From: Prochlorococcus sp. HOT208_60m_813O14
Lineage (GTDB): Bacteria > Cyanobacteriota > Cyanobacteriia > PCC-6307 > Cyanobiaceae
DNA length: 64,000 nucleotides
Assembly (NCBI GenBank): GCA_002025945.1
Contig: MWOO01000188.1
Span: 1 to 64,000, forward strand
Reading direction: 5' to 3'
Position 1 is the first letter of the stretch. Each line of letters opens with the position of its first letter. Under the pieces are notes generated by a model, which did no database searches, had not been told where the DNA came from, and was given only the letters and a program-made list of their open reading frames with translations. Shown here piece by piece: positions 32,163 to 40,138 of the stretch. The translations under genes and the position numbers were made by a program.

Positions 32163-32312
32163 ATGAAACGTTTACTATTGACCTTTATATTCAAACGTTT
32201 TAAAAAAAGTGCTTTTTTCTCATCAATTAATCAGAATACTTGTCCTGTATATGATGCTGCAGAAATAAAAAAACAAGAACAACAAGAAGCTATTAAAAAG
32301 TTATCCCCATAA
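32163..32312 (+). CDS. Small hypothetical protein (49 aa)
   Basis: Manual translation MKRLLLTFIFKRFKKSAFFSSINQNTCPVYDAAEIKKQEQQEAIKKLSP*. Confidence 0.4.
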   Translation: MKRLLLTFIFKRFKKSAFFSSINQNTCPVYDAAEIKKQEQQEAIKKLSP

Positions 32313-32360
32313 AAAAGGTCTTTAAAGTTAAAGTGAAAAAGTTTTAACTAATTAATTCGA

Positions 32361-32480
32361 CTAAATTATTAATAAGAATCTGAGTGCTAGAGGTAACCAT
32401 AGACATAGAAGAAGCATTAGTAAAAGAGTAATAGCATGGATATTTGGAATGTAATGCTCTTTGAAAATTTGTGTTTTCAT
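32361..32480 (-). CDS. Tiny single-TM ORF (39 aa)
   Basis: Manual translation MKTQIFKEHYIPNIHAITLLLMLLLCLWLPLALRFLLII*; follows the next ORF on the same strand with a 3-nt gap. Confidence 0.4.
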   Translation of the reverse strand: MKTQIFKEHYIPNIHAITLLLMLLLCLWLPLALRFLLII

Positions 32481-32483
32481 AAT

Positions 32484-32573
32484 TTATCTCGCCTTCTTAA
32501 GTTTGATTTCTCTTCTGATAAGCAACGCTATTACCACAACACACATGTTCATTAGAAATACGTCTAATGGCAT
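32484..32573 (-). CDS. Tiny single-TM ORF (29 aa)
   Basis: Manual translation MPLDVFLMNMCVVVIALLIRREIKLKKAR*. Confidence 0.4.
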   Translation of the reverse strand: MPLDVFLMNMCVVVIALLIRREIKLKKAR

Positions 32574-32714
32574 TTTTTAAAAAAGTCTCTATTTAATTAA
32601 TAGCAAGATTATTGATCTACGAATCGAGAAATGATTACAAATGTTTATTGGCTTAATAAAAGGAATTTAAAAATTAAATTTATGCTTAAATATCTCAGTT
32701 CTCATAACTATTAA

Positions 32715-33014
32715 ATGGCTTATTCAGAAACAAGAATAGTAATAGGCGGTCTAGCTCATGTTCCTGTTCTTATTTTTATAGCCAATTTCATCAAAGGTAA
32801 GTTTGGAATTAAAACTGAAGAGACAAAAGATACTGTAATTAAAGGAGAGCCAGTTAAAATTATCGAGGTTAAAGATACTCTAGTTAAAGAAGGAAAAGCA
32901 GAAGCTATAAAAGAAATCTCAAATAAGCTGGACAGTATTGAACAGAAGGCTGATGAGGTTTATGAAAAGGTAAAGAAGAAAAAGAAATATAAGAATAAGA
33001 AGAAAAAAAAATAA
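32715..33014 (+). CDS. Small membrane-anchored protein with poly-Lys tail
   Basis: N-terminal hydrophobic helix, coiled-coil-like middle, C-terminus KVKKKKKYKNKKKKK. Confidence 0.6.
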   Translation: MAYSETRIVIGGLAHVPVLIFIANFIKGKFGIKTEETKDTVIKGEPVKIIEVKDTLVKEGKAEAIKEISNKLDSIEQKADEVYEKVKKKKKYKNKKKKK

Positions 33015-33200
33015 CTAAATTGAGATCCTATCAAGCATCAATACATCTTGAGCTTGGATTGTATCTCTCTTATCTTCGTCTTCGGGATCTTTATAAGATT
33101 CAATTTCAGCTTGAATTTTTCTCTTGTAAACTCCTTTAATATAGTCAATTTCTCTACTCTCTTTATTCAAGATTGAGAATGGTGATTTTTTTAAGTTCAT
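33015..33200 (-). CDS. Small hypothetical protein
   Basis: 61 aa ORF adjacent (tail-to-tail) to 32715-33014. Confidence 0.45.
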   Translation of the reverse strand: MNLKKSPFSILNKESREIDYIKGVYKRKIQAEIESYKDPEDEDKRDTIQAQDVLMLDRISI

Positions 33201-33227
33201 AACTTGCTCCTAATAAATAAGTTTTGA

Positions 33228-33365
33228 TCAGCTCCAGTTTTTATCAGATTCGACAAAGCTATCTAATGTTTGCTGATTCCTGATTTCTTCTTCAAGAAGT
33301 TCTTCTTCTGATCTTTCTTCAATCTCAGATTTATGATCTTCTTTTAGGGTGGATTTGGTAGACAT
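33228..33365 (-). CDS. Small Glu-rich protein (45 aa)
   Basis: Manual translation MSTKSTLKEDHKSEIEERSEEELLEEEIRNQQTLDSFVESDKNWS*. Confidence 0.4.
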   Translation of the reverse strand: MSTKSTLKEDHKSEIEERSEEELLEEEIRNQQTLDSFVESDKNWS

Positions 33366-33509
33366 TTGCTCATGACGACTACAATTATGTTCTAACTAGT
33401 TAGGCAAGCTATCCGACTAATAAATATGTACGGTTTGCGGAACTCCCTTATACGGATAAAGGATCAACAATTGAATTTGAATATAGTTAAAATCTTGGGG
33501 AATTTCGAT

Positions 33510-33600
33510 TATTTTTTTTCCCTTTAAAAACATTCAGTAAAGGCAAACCAATAAGCATAAGACTTCCATTAATTAATAAAAAAAGTATTTCGATTCATTT
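33510..33600 (-). pseudogene. Frameshifted copy of the small TM ORF at 34520-34615
   Basis: - strand ATGAATCGAAATACTTTTTTTATTAATTAATGG... aligns to ATGAATCTGAACACTTTTTTGTTAATTGATGG..., but one extra T in the T-run gives a premature TAA; the other frame restores INGSLMLIGLPLLNVFKGKK. Confidence 0.65.
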
Positions 33601-33601
33601 C

Positions 33602-33730
33602 TTAGGGGTTATCCCAATTAAGAGGTTTCCCTTTTTTAACTGGTTCTTTTTTCATATCATTCATCTCTTTTCTGATTTTGTTGTAGTATGCCAACTCTTC
33701 TGGATCATCAGAACCAAGAACATAATTCAT
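33602..33730 (-). CDS. Small protein, paralog of 34332-34523
   Basis: Manual translation MNYVLGSDDPEELAYYNKIRKEMNDMKKEPVKKGKPLNWDNP*; homologous reading continues upstream as LTYEKLAATM, so the true start is uncertain. Confidence 0.55.
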   Translation of the reverse strand: MNYVLGSDDPEELAYYNKIRKEMNDMKKEPVKKGKPLNWDNP

Positions 33731-33759
33731 GGTTGCAGCAAGTTTTTCATAAGTCAGTC

Positions 33760-34266
33760 CTAATTACCTTTTTTCATTTGCTCAAACATACTTAAATATT
33801 GTAGAGGGAAAACGCTCGCTAAATTTTCGATTCTTTCATCATCTAATGCAATTCCTTCTGGTAACTTCTTTATCAACTTTGGAATAGCTAATTTTGTTAT
33901 GTCTTTGCAAAAATTGATTCTATATACGGCCTCTTTTTCTATAACCTCTTTTATGGATCCATCTTTCTCAAAAATAGAATTTATATCTAGATTATTTCCC
34001 TTCATAAGAGCTATTAAAACTTCATCTGCAATCCTTAAAGCTTCTTTTGATTCTTTCCCTTTTTTAATTCCAAATACCCAGGTGCAAGCTCCCACTCCAA
34101 AAGCTCTAGCTATACATTCATCATTACCTATTTCATTGCAAGGTAACTTAAAGGACTCCTCAATTTTCTTAAGATCAAATCCTTTTTCTCCCTCTGGAAA
34201 ACCAGCAAAAGTTTTAATTGGAGAAATTAAAATTAATAAAAATGGTAGAAGGAATAATTTTTTCAT
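33760..34266 (-). CDS. Secreted Cys-containing hypothetical protein
   Basis: Signal peptide MKKLFLLPFLLILISPIKTFAG; four Cys after the signal peptide. Confidence 0.6.
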   Translation of the reverse strand: MKKLFLLPFLLILISPIKTFAGFPEGEKGFDLKKIEESFKLPCNEIGNDECIARAFGVGACTWVFGIKKGKESKEALRIADEVLIALMKGNNLDINSIFEKDGSIKEVIEKEAVYRINFCKDITKLAIPKLIKKLPEGIALDDERIENLASVFPLQYLSMFEQMKKGN

Positions 34267-34331
34267 TTTGGTAGAAGGATTTAAAAAGTTTTTGTTTTTT
34301 GGTTTAACATTTTATTGTTTATGATCTCAGT

Positions 34332-34523
34332 ATGACTTTAAGTTCTTACAGAATGCATAGGATTTATCTGGCAGCGACAATGGGCTATGGCCTTGGTTCT
34401 GATGATCCTGAGGAACTTGCATACTACAAGAAATTAAGGAAAGAAATGGATAAAATGAAGAAGGATGTGGTTAAAAAAGGTATCCCACTATCTTTTGAAA
34501 TTAATGAAGGTAAGGATAAATGA
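34332..34523 (+). CDS. Small protein, paralog of 33602-33730
   Basis: LAATMGYGLGSDDPEELAYYKKLRKEMDKMKKDVVKKGIPLSFE. Confidence 0.6.
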   Translation: MTLSSYRMHRIYLAATMGYGLGSDDPEELAYYKKLRKEMDKMKKDVVKKGIPLSFEINEGKDK

Positions 34524-34615
34524 ATCTGAACACTTTTTTGTTAATTGATGGGAGCCTAATGCTTATTGGACTACCTTTATTGATGATCCTTAAAGGCAAA
34601 AAGAAGACTCCCTAA
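34520..34615 (+). CDS. Tiny single-TM ORF (31 aa)
   Basis: Manual translation MNLNTFLLIDGSLMLIGLPLLMILKGKKKTP*; ATGA overlap with the preceding ORF. Confidence 0.5.
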   Translation: MNLNTFLLIDGSLMLIGLPLLMILKGKKKTP

Positions 34616-34620
34616 GTCAA

Positions 34621-35403
34621 TTATTTAACAGCGAAAGTTACTCCCATTACAGCAGTAATATCTTTCTTGATAGTTGAAGTATCATAAGATCCCCAACTGC
34701 TTACTCTAGTGGAATTTGGAACTGTGATCTGAAAAACCCCAGTGTTAACTTTCTTCAAACCTCCTACTTCCGAACCTGCCTGAAGAGCAATAGCTTCAGC
34801 TCTAATGCGCGCATCTTTTGCAGCCTTAGCGAGCATGTCTACTCTTTTATCAGCAAGCTTTGAATATGTAAATTCTGGTGAACTTGGTCTTACTAAGACA
34901 CCTTCTCCAAGAAGTTGAGTTATCTTGCTATGAGTCTTTTGAATGCGATATACATCATTGCTTTGTATTTCTATACTCTGATAGGTAATCCATTCTGTTC
35001 TTATAATTTCATTTGTCTTTGGATGCTTGGTTTCATATTCCTTTATACTCGCTGGGCCAAGATAAACTTCCTGTTTAATGCCATCTTCGATTCCATTAGC
35101 TTTAAGGAAATTCATAGTTTTTTTCATTGACTCTTTGTGCTTGTTGAAAGAGTCAATTTGAGTATTCCCAGTAGCCCTAACCTGAACGGACCATTTCGCA
35201 ATATCACTTTCAAAACTTTCGGTACTTGCACCAGTAACAGTGATTGAATTTTCAACCATCCGAAAACCTCTTACAAGAACGGACGATGCCCCAATAAAAC
35301 CACCAAATGATAGTACAGCCATTGCAAAAACAAGTGGTGGAGTACGACGAATAACTCTCAGAGAATCACCAGGAAGCGACCTGATATTTTTTAAAATTTT
35401 CAT
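34621..35403 (-). CDS. SIMPL-domain (DUF541) protein
   Basis: N-terminal TM, VTGASTESFESDIAKWSVQVRATG...; C-terminal AKAAKDARIRAEAIALQAGSEVGGLKKV. Confidence 0.85.
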   Translation of the reverse strand: MKILKNIRSLPGDSLRVIRRTPPLVFAMAVLSFGGFIGASSVLVRGFRMVENSITVTGASTESFESDIAKWSVQVRATGNTQIDSFNKHKESMKKTMNFLKANGIEDGIKQEVYLGPASIKEYETKHPKTNEIIRTEWITYQSIEIQSNDVYRIQKTHSKITQLLGEGVLVRPSSPEFTYSKLADKRVDMLAKAAKDARIRAEAIALQAGSEVGGLKKVNTGVFQITVPNSTRVSSWGSYDTSTIKKDITAVMGVTFAVK

Positions 35404-35601
35404 TTTTTATGGGTATGTGTGTAGGAACTTTTTAATAGCTGAACCGAAAAAAAAAATATTAAATCCCCTGATCTCAAATCCTTCAGTTCTTTTTGGCCAT
35501 TAAGGGAAACATCTATTTTTGATGTGCCAATTTTCGAGTCGGTTACTAATATTGCCAAAACCAATTCTTCTTTGCAAGAAGTAAGTTTGTATTATCTATA
35601 A

Positions 35602-36660
35602 TTATTTAAAGTGATAAGGTCTGTAGTCATTAACCTTAAATCTTATTTGTGATTCACCAATTGATATATATTTTTTAGCTAATTCAGGATCAAATTTTAA
35701 TAAATCATTTTTTGTAATTTGTTTCTTTGTTTTCCTTTTCCAAGAACAAATATTTTTTATTCCTTGGTTTTCTCCAACTAAAACTTTTAATTTATTTTCA
35801 AGTAACTTTTTCTTTAATTCAAATGGTTGAAGTTCAACATGAGCATCAAGCCATCTTGCGTGAATTTTTATTAAATCTTTATTCCTATTTATTAATTCAA
35901 ATGAATCTTCTTTAATAAATTTTTGCCCTTCAATTAGTTCTTCTAATTTTATAACTTCTTCACTTTTTTTATTTTTTAAATCTTTTTTGATAGTGAAATT
36001 TGGTGTAATAACTTCTACTGATAGTTCTTCAAAAATATCTGGATGATCTTTTTTAAAATTTACTTTATCAAATTTTTCTTGTGGTTTTATTTTTTCATAA
36101 AAACAAATTCCCTCTATATCTCGGTAAAAACTTTTATCAAAAGATCGAAGCTTTAACTTTGCTAAATCTTTCTCATTTTTTATTTTTATGATTTCTTTTT
36201 TTGCTTCTAGTAATTCATGATGGATATCTTTTGCCTCAGATGATGCTTTTAATTCTTCTCCATTATCTTCAATTAATAAATATTGATTTATTAACAAATG
36301 ATCCTTTATTTGGCCTTCTAAATCTTCATTGATTTTTTTAGTTAATTCTATATAAGGCTGTATTCCATCTTCTCCATAATTGAACCATTCTCCATGGATT
36401 CTATACTTTGCCAATCTTTGATGAACAAGAGATTCTAAGGTTGAAACTTGAGCATGGGTTTCAACTTCTGCTTCAACAATTATTTCTCTTGGATTACCGG
36501 TTTGATGTTCTTTTCTTCTTTCAAAAGATGATCTTCCATCATTATTACCTTTTACGAGACCAATCTTTACATAAGGCCCGCAGGGATAACCAAATAAATC
36601 CCTCTCTGTCATGAAATAAATAAAGCTATTATTTGTATTAATTTCCTGATAAGTTTCCAT
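35602..36660 (-). CDS. T5orf172 (GIY-YIG superfamily) nuclease-domain protein with YqaJ-like C-terminal module
   Basis: N-term IYFMTERDLFGYPCGPYVKIGLVKGNNDGRSSFERRKEHQTGNPREI...LESLVHQRLAKYRIHGEWFNYGEDGI; C-term KVLVGENQGIKNICSWKRKTKKQITKNDLLKFDPELAKKYISIGESQIRFKV. Confidence 0.75.
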   Translation of the reverse strand: METYQEINTNNSFIYFMTERDLFGYPCGPYVKIGLVKGNNDGRSSFERRKEHQTGNPREIIVEAEVETHAQVSTLESLVHQRLAKYRIHGEWFNYGEDGIQPYIELTKKINEDLEGQIKDHLLINQYLLIEDNGEELKASSEAKDIHHELLEAKKEIIKIKNEKDLAKLKLRSFDKSFYRDIEGICFYEKIKPQEKFDKVNFKKDHPDIFEELSVEVITPNFTIKKDLKNKKSEEVIKLEELIEGQKFIKEDSFELINRNKDLIKIHARWLDAHVELQPFELKKKLLENKLKVLVGENQGIKNICSWKRKTKKQITKNDLLKFDPELAKKYISIGESQIRFKVNDYRPYHFK

Positions 36661-36795
36661 TGAAAAAATTCAATTTATTGCTTTAATTTTTTTAGAGTCA
36701 TTTCCATTATCGAATCTTGACTAAAAGAAATAGAAAAATAAATTTGTAAATTTAGAAATTTTAATTAACTATTTTTGTAAAAGTATTTTTTAATT

Positions 36796-37416
36796 ATGAA
36801 ATTTAGAGTCATTCAATCAAATGATAGAGGATTAATTTCTAAAGTAGGAGATAAAACTTTTTATAGCAGGAAACCAAAAAAAGGTGAAGAAAACCTTGAA
36901 CTACCAACATTATTCATATGGGTCAAAAAACCTTATAGATACGCAGCCAGAGTATGGACAAAATGGACAGGTGAAAAGTTTGAGAAAGATTATATATATA
37001 TAGTTACCAAATTTAAAAATATAATTGATATTTCTGGTTTAAATTATTTTCATCAATGGTCTAATCAAAGTTTGAGGCTAAAATTGTGGGAAATGAAAGG
37101 AGAGGAGATCAAAACTATGGATAATGTTTGTCCTCGAGTTAGGGATGTCTGGGAAGGTAATCGAAATAAAAAATCTATTTATATAAATAGGCGAAAAACA
37201 ATAATAAAAAATCAGACTTTATTGTTAAGCAAGGATGAAATTTTGAAAATTAAAAACTTATATAAAGCAAAAAATGATTTAAATTTTGAAGCCGGATATA
37301 TCAAATATCATATAGATCATATAAAACCACTATCAAAAGGTGGTTTACATTGCATAAATAACATCAGGATAGTAAATGCAGAAATAAATTTAAAAAAAGG
37401 ATCAAAAATAATCTAA
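36796..37416 (+). CDS. HNH endonuclease domain protein
   Basis: C-terminal YHIDHIKPLSKGGLHCINNIRIVNAEINLKKGSKI (HNH pattern). Confidence 0.8.
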   Translation: MKFRVIQSNDRGLISKVGDKTFYSRKPKKGEENLELPTLFIWVKKPYRYAARVWTKWTGEKFEKDYIYIVTKFKNIIDISGLNYFHQWSNQSLRLKLWEMKGEEIKTMDNVCPRVRDVWEGNRNKKSIYINRRKTIIKNQTLLLSKDEILKIKNLYKAKNDLNFEAGYIKYHIDHIKPLSKGGLHCINNIRIVNAEINLKKGSKII

Positions 37417-37456
37417 AAAAAAATAAAATTTTTGAATATCATAAATTCAAAACCTA

Positions 37457-40138
37457 TTAAATCTTATTAAAATCATCTGTATTTAATATTGATAAAAAAT
37501 CCCAACTACCATATTTTTTTTGATTATTAATAGCAATTACCCATTCTTTAATAGCATTCCATTTAAATTCATCTTGGTCTTTTTTAAAACCTTTGAGTTC
37601 TATAATTTTAAAATTTAATTCGTCATATTTCAAAATAAAATCAGGGTAATAAATTTTAATCTCCCCTTTATATGAATACCATATTTTAAAATTTAAATGA
37701 TCATTTTTTACCCATGAAACTAAGTGATTACTTTTACACTTTCTCTCCAGTTCTTGACAAAAAAGACCCTCAAATTTTGCATCTACCACCATATTATTGA
37801 TATGAGAAAAGCTAATTTTTTGCACTTTTTTCGATGTCATCCAGGGTTTCATATCATTAGTTCTTATCCATGGCTTGATTTCATCAATTATTGGGACTAA
37901 TTCTTCATTGGATTTTTCCACAATAAATTGTTTTATGTGTTCCGATATAGTTTGAATTTTTTGTGCTAATAAAATTTTTTTAAACTTTTCTTGGTTTTCA
38001 TTATTAGGAATTTTTAAAATTAACTTATCAGAATTTATAAATTTTTCAAATAGTCTTTTTAATTGACTTATATGACTAGCAGGATCACCTCGCCAGGATT
38101 TTCCTAATGTCTCGTTTATCCTCACACTTGCACTTAATATTATTGTTTGGAAACGTTTATTTTCTGCTAATTCATTAAGGTTTAGTTGTTCAATTTTATC
38201 AAATCGAGGCTGATTATCTTGAATGGGCGCAATCTCAACAATACTTGGACAATCCTTTAAATCTAATACTAAAGTTTGTACAGAATTAATATCTAGATCA
38301 ATTAGATTATTAATCTTTTTTGATACTCTAATTACGTTAGGTATAGAAATTGAAAAGTTTCTTCTATCTTCTAATGGTTGGATTAAAGTTTTTACTTTCT
38401 CAGGAGGTTTTGGTTTAATATCTCCCTCAACAGGAAGGAAGCAAAATGGAATTCCAAAAACAGTAACATACTCAGGATCAAATAGACCTTCGTCATTTAA
38501 ATCATATGAAACTCTTCTCAACCCCCTCCCAACTACTTGTTCACATAATAATTGACTTGAAAATGCTCTTAAACCAAGAATGTTAGTAACAGTTCTGGCG
38601 TCCCAACCTTCTGATAACATATTTACTCCAATAACACATTGAATTTTTTCACCAATTTTTCCAATTTTTCCAACTGAATTAAACTTTTCTCTTTCAATTT
38701 GTTGTAGTTTGTCTTTTGTATTATTTTCAGTTTCGAGTTTTTCTAATGCTTCTTGATCAATTCTAATAAATTTATTCTCATCTTCTAATTCTTGAATCGA
38801 ACTAAACCCATTAAGTATATGATGGCTTACTCTAGCAGCAGTTTCTTTTCTATTCGTTACGGTAATAAAAACTGGTGGAGTTTTTCTTTCTACTAAATCC
38901 CATTCTTTTTTTGTATTCAACCAATCTATGCCAATCACATTGATTGCAGAACAAATAAGGTCTGGTAAACCAACTTTTTCATCTACTCTTCGATTAAGAT
39001 CATCTCTTACATGATGATATAAATTAAAAAACTTAGATTTGAGTTCATTATCAATAGTGCTATCATCTCTAACTGCAACTCTTGGCGTTTTTACTAATCC
39101 ACTTTCAATCGCATCATTCAATCCAAAATCGGATACAATCCAGGGAAATAATTTTTCATCTTGTTTGCCAGATCCTGAAGGCCTAAATGGCGTTGCTGAT
39201 AGATCATATGTCTTTAAAATTCCTCTTGCACTATGGATTTTGTCTAACCCTTTAACCCAAATTGTTGCTTTATCATCCTTAGGTTTATCAGGAGTTTCAT
39301 TTAATCTCCAACAATGATGTGCCTCATCATTTATGACTAATATATTTTTGGCATCACCAAAATCTTTTAATACCCTTTTACAAAACGCTTCATTACTTTC
39401 AACTCCTCTTTTGACAACAGTGCTTTTTTTAAAATCAGATTTTTCTGAAAGATTATGCCAATTTGTAATAATAATTTTTGCTTGTAATAATCTTTTCCAA
39501 TTTTCATCGTCAACAATTTTAAACTCTTCGTAAAAATTATCTTCTGCAGATGGTTGTAATACGGTTAATCTGTCTTTGACAGTTATTCCAGGTGCAACAA
39601 TTAAAATATTTTTGGAAAATCTTATATCCCTTGGATTCGCAATTTTATTAAGTACATTCCAAGTTATAAGCATTGCCATAACTACTGTTTTTCCAGTCCC
39701 CGTTGCTAATTTTAGACATTCTCTTGCCCATGCACCTTCAGAAGGTATGTTAATTCCTTGTTTATCTGCATCCGACGCTTCAACTAACCAAATAGCAGTT
39801 TCTATCGCTTCTAATTGACAAAAAAAAGGAGTTTGATTTTGCTCTCTCTCATTGGAATTACTCCAAAATTCTATTAACCTTTTTGTAGTTGGTGATATAT
39901 TGGGATATCCTAGATTTCTCCATTTTTTGACTCTAGGTCTAATTCTATTAACTAAGTCTATTTCAATAAATTGTCCTGGATCATTTTCATCCAGTCTTTG
40001 TTCAGATTGTTTCCAATATCCTGATTTTCTTCTTCCATTTTCTAATTTAAATTCTTGAGTTTCTCGGTTATATAACCAATGCTTATTTGGTTCTAAATAA
40101 GGACTATTTATTATTAGTTGATCAATTCCCGAACTCAT
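37457..40138 (-). CDS. Type III-like restriction enzyme Res subunit (SF2 helicase plus PD-(D/E)xK-like C-terminus)
   Basis: Walker A ATGTGKTVVMAMLI, ILVINDEAHHCW, DLSATPF, EQVVGRGLRR; C-term PDFILKYDELNFKIIELKG. Confidence 0.9.
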   Translation of the reverse strand: MSSGIDQLIINSPYLEPNKHWLYNRETQEFKLENGRRKSGYWKQSEQRLDENDPGQFIEIDLVNRIRPRVKKWRNLGYPNISPTTKRLIEFWSNSNEREQNQTPFFCQLEAIETAIWLVEASDADKQGINIPSEGAWARECLKLATGTGKTVVMAMLITWNVLNKIANPRDIRFSKNILIVAPGITVKDRLTVLQPSAEDNFYEEFKIVDDENWKRLLQAKIIITNWHNLSEKSDFKKSTVVKRGVESNEAFCKRVLKDFGDAKNILVINDEAHHCWRLNETPDKPKDDKATIWVKGLDKIHSARGILKTYDLSATPFRPSGSGKQDEKLFPWIVSDFGLNDAIESGLVKTPRVAVRDDSTIDNELKSKFFNLYHHVRDDLNRRVDEKVGLPDLICSAINVIGIDWLNTKKEWDLVERKTPPVFITVTNRKETAARVSHHILNGFSSIQELEDENKFIRIDQEALEKLETENNTKDKLQQIEREKFNSVGKIGKIGEKIQCVIGVNMLSEGWDARTVTNILGLRAFSSQLLCEQVVGRGLRRVSYDLNDEGLFDPEYVTVFGIPFCFLPVEGDIKPKPPEKVKTLIQPLEDRRNFSISIPNVIRVSKKINNLIDLDINSVQTLVLDLKDCPSIVEIAPIQDNQPRFDKIEQLNLNELAENKRFQTIILSASVRINETLGKSWRGDPASHISQLKRLFEKFINSDKLILKIPNNENQEKFKKILLAQKIQTISEHIKQFIVEKSNEELVPIIDEIKPWIRTNDMKPWMTSKKVQKISFSHINNMVVDAKFEGLFCQELERKCKSNHLVSWVKNDHLNFKIWYSYKGEIKIYYPDFILKYDELNFKIIELKGFKKDQDEFKWNAIKEWVIAINNQKKYGSWDFLSILNTDDFNKI

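Noticed and set aside
38223-40058. Plus-strand ORFs of 66-110 aa (38223, 39039, 39333, 39576, 39852)
   Set aside because: Antisense to the strongly supported res gene; no recognisable domain.
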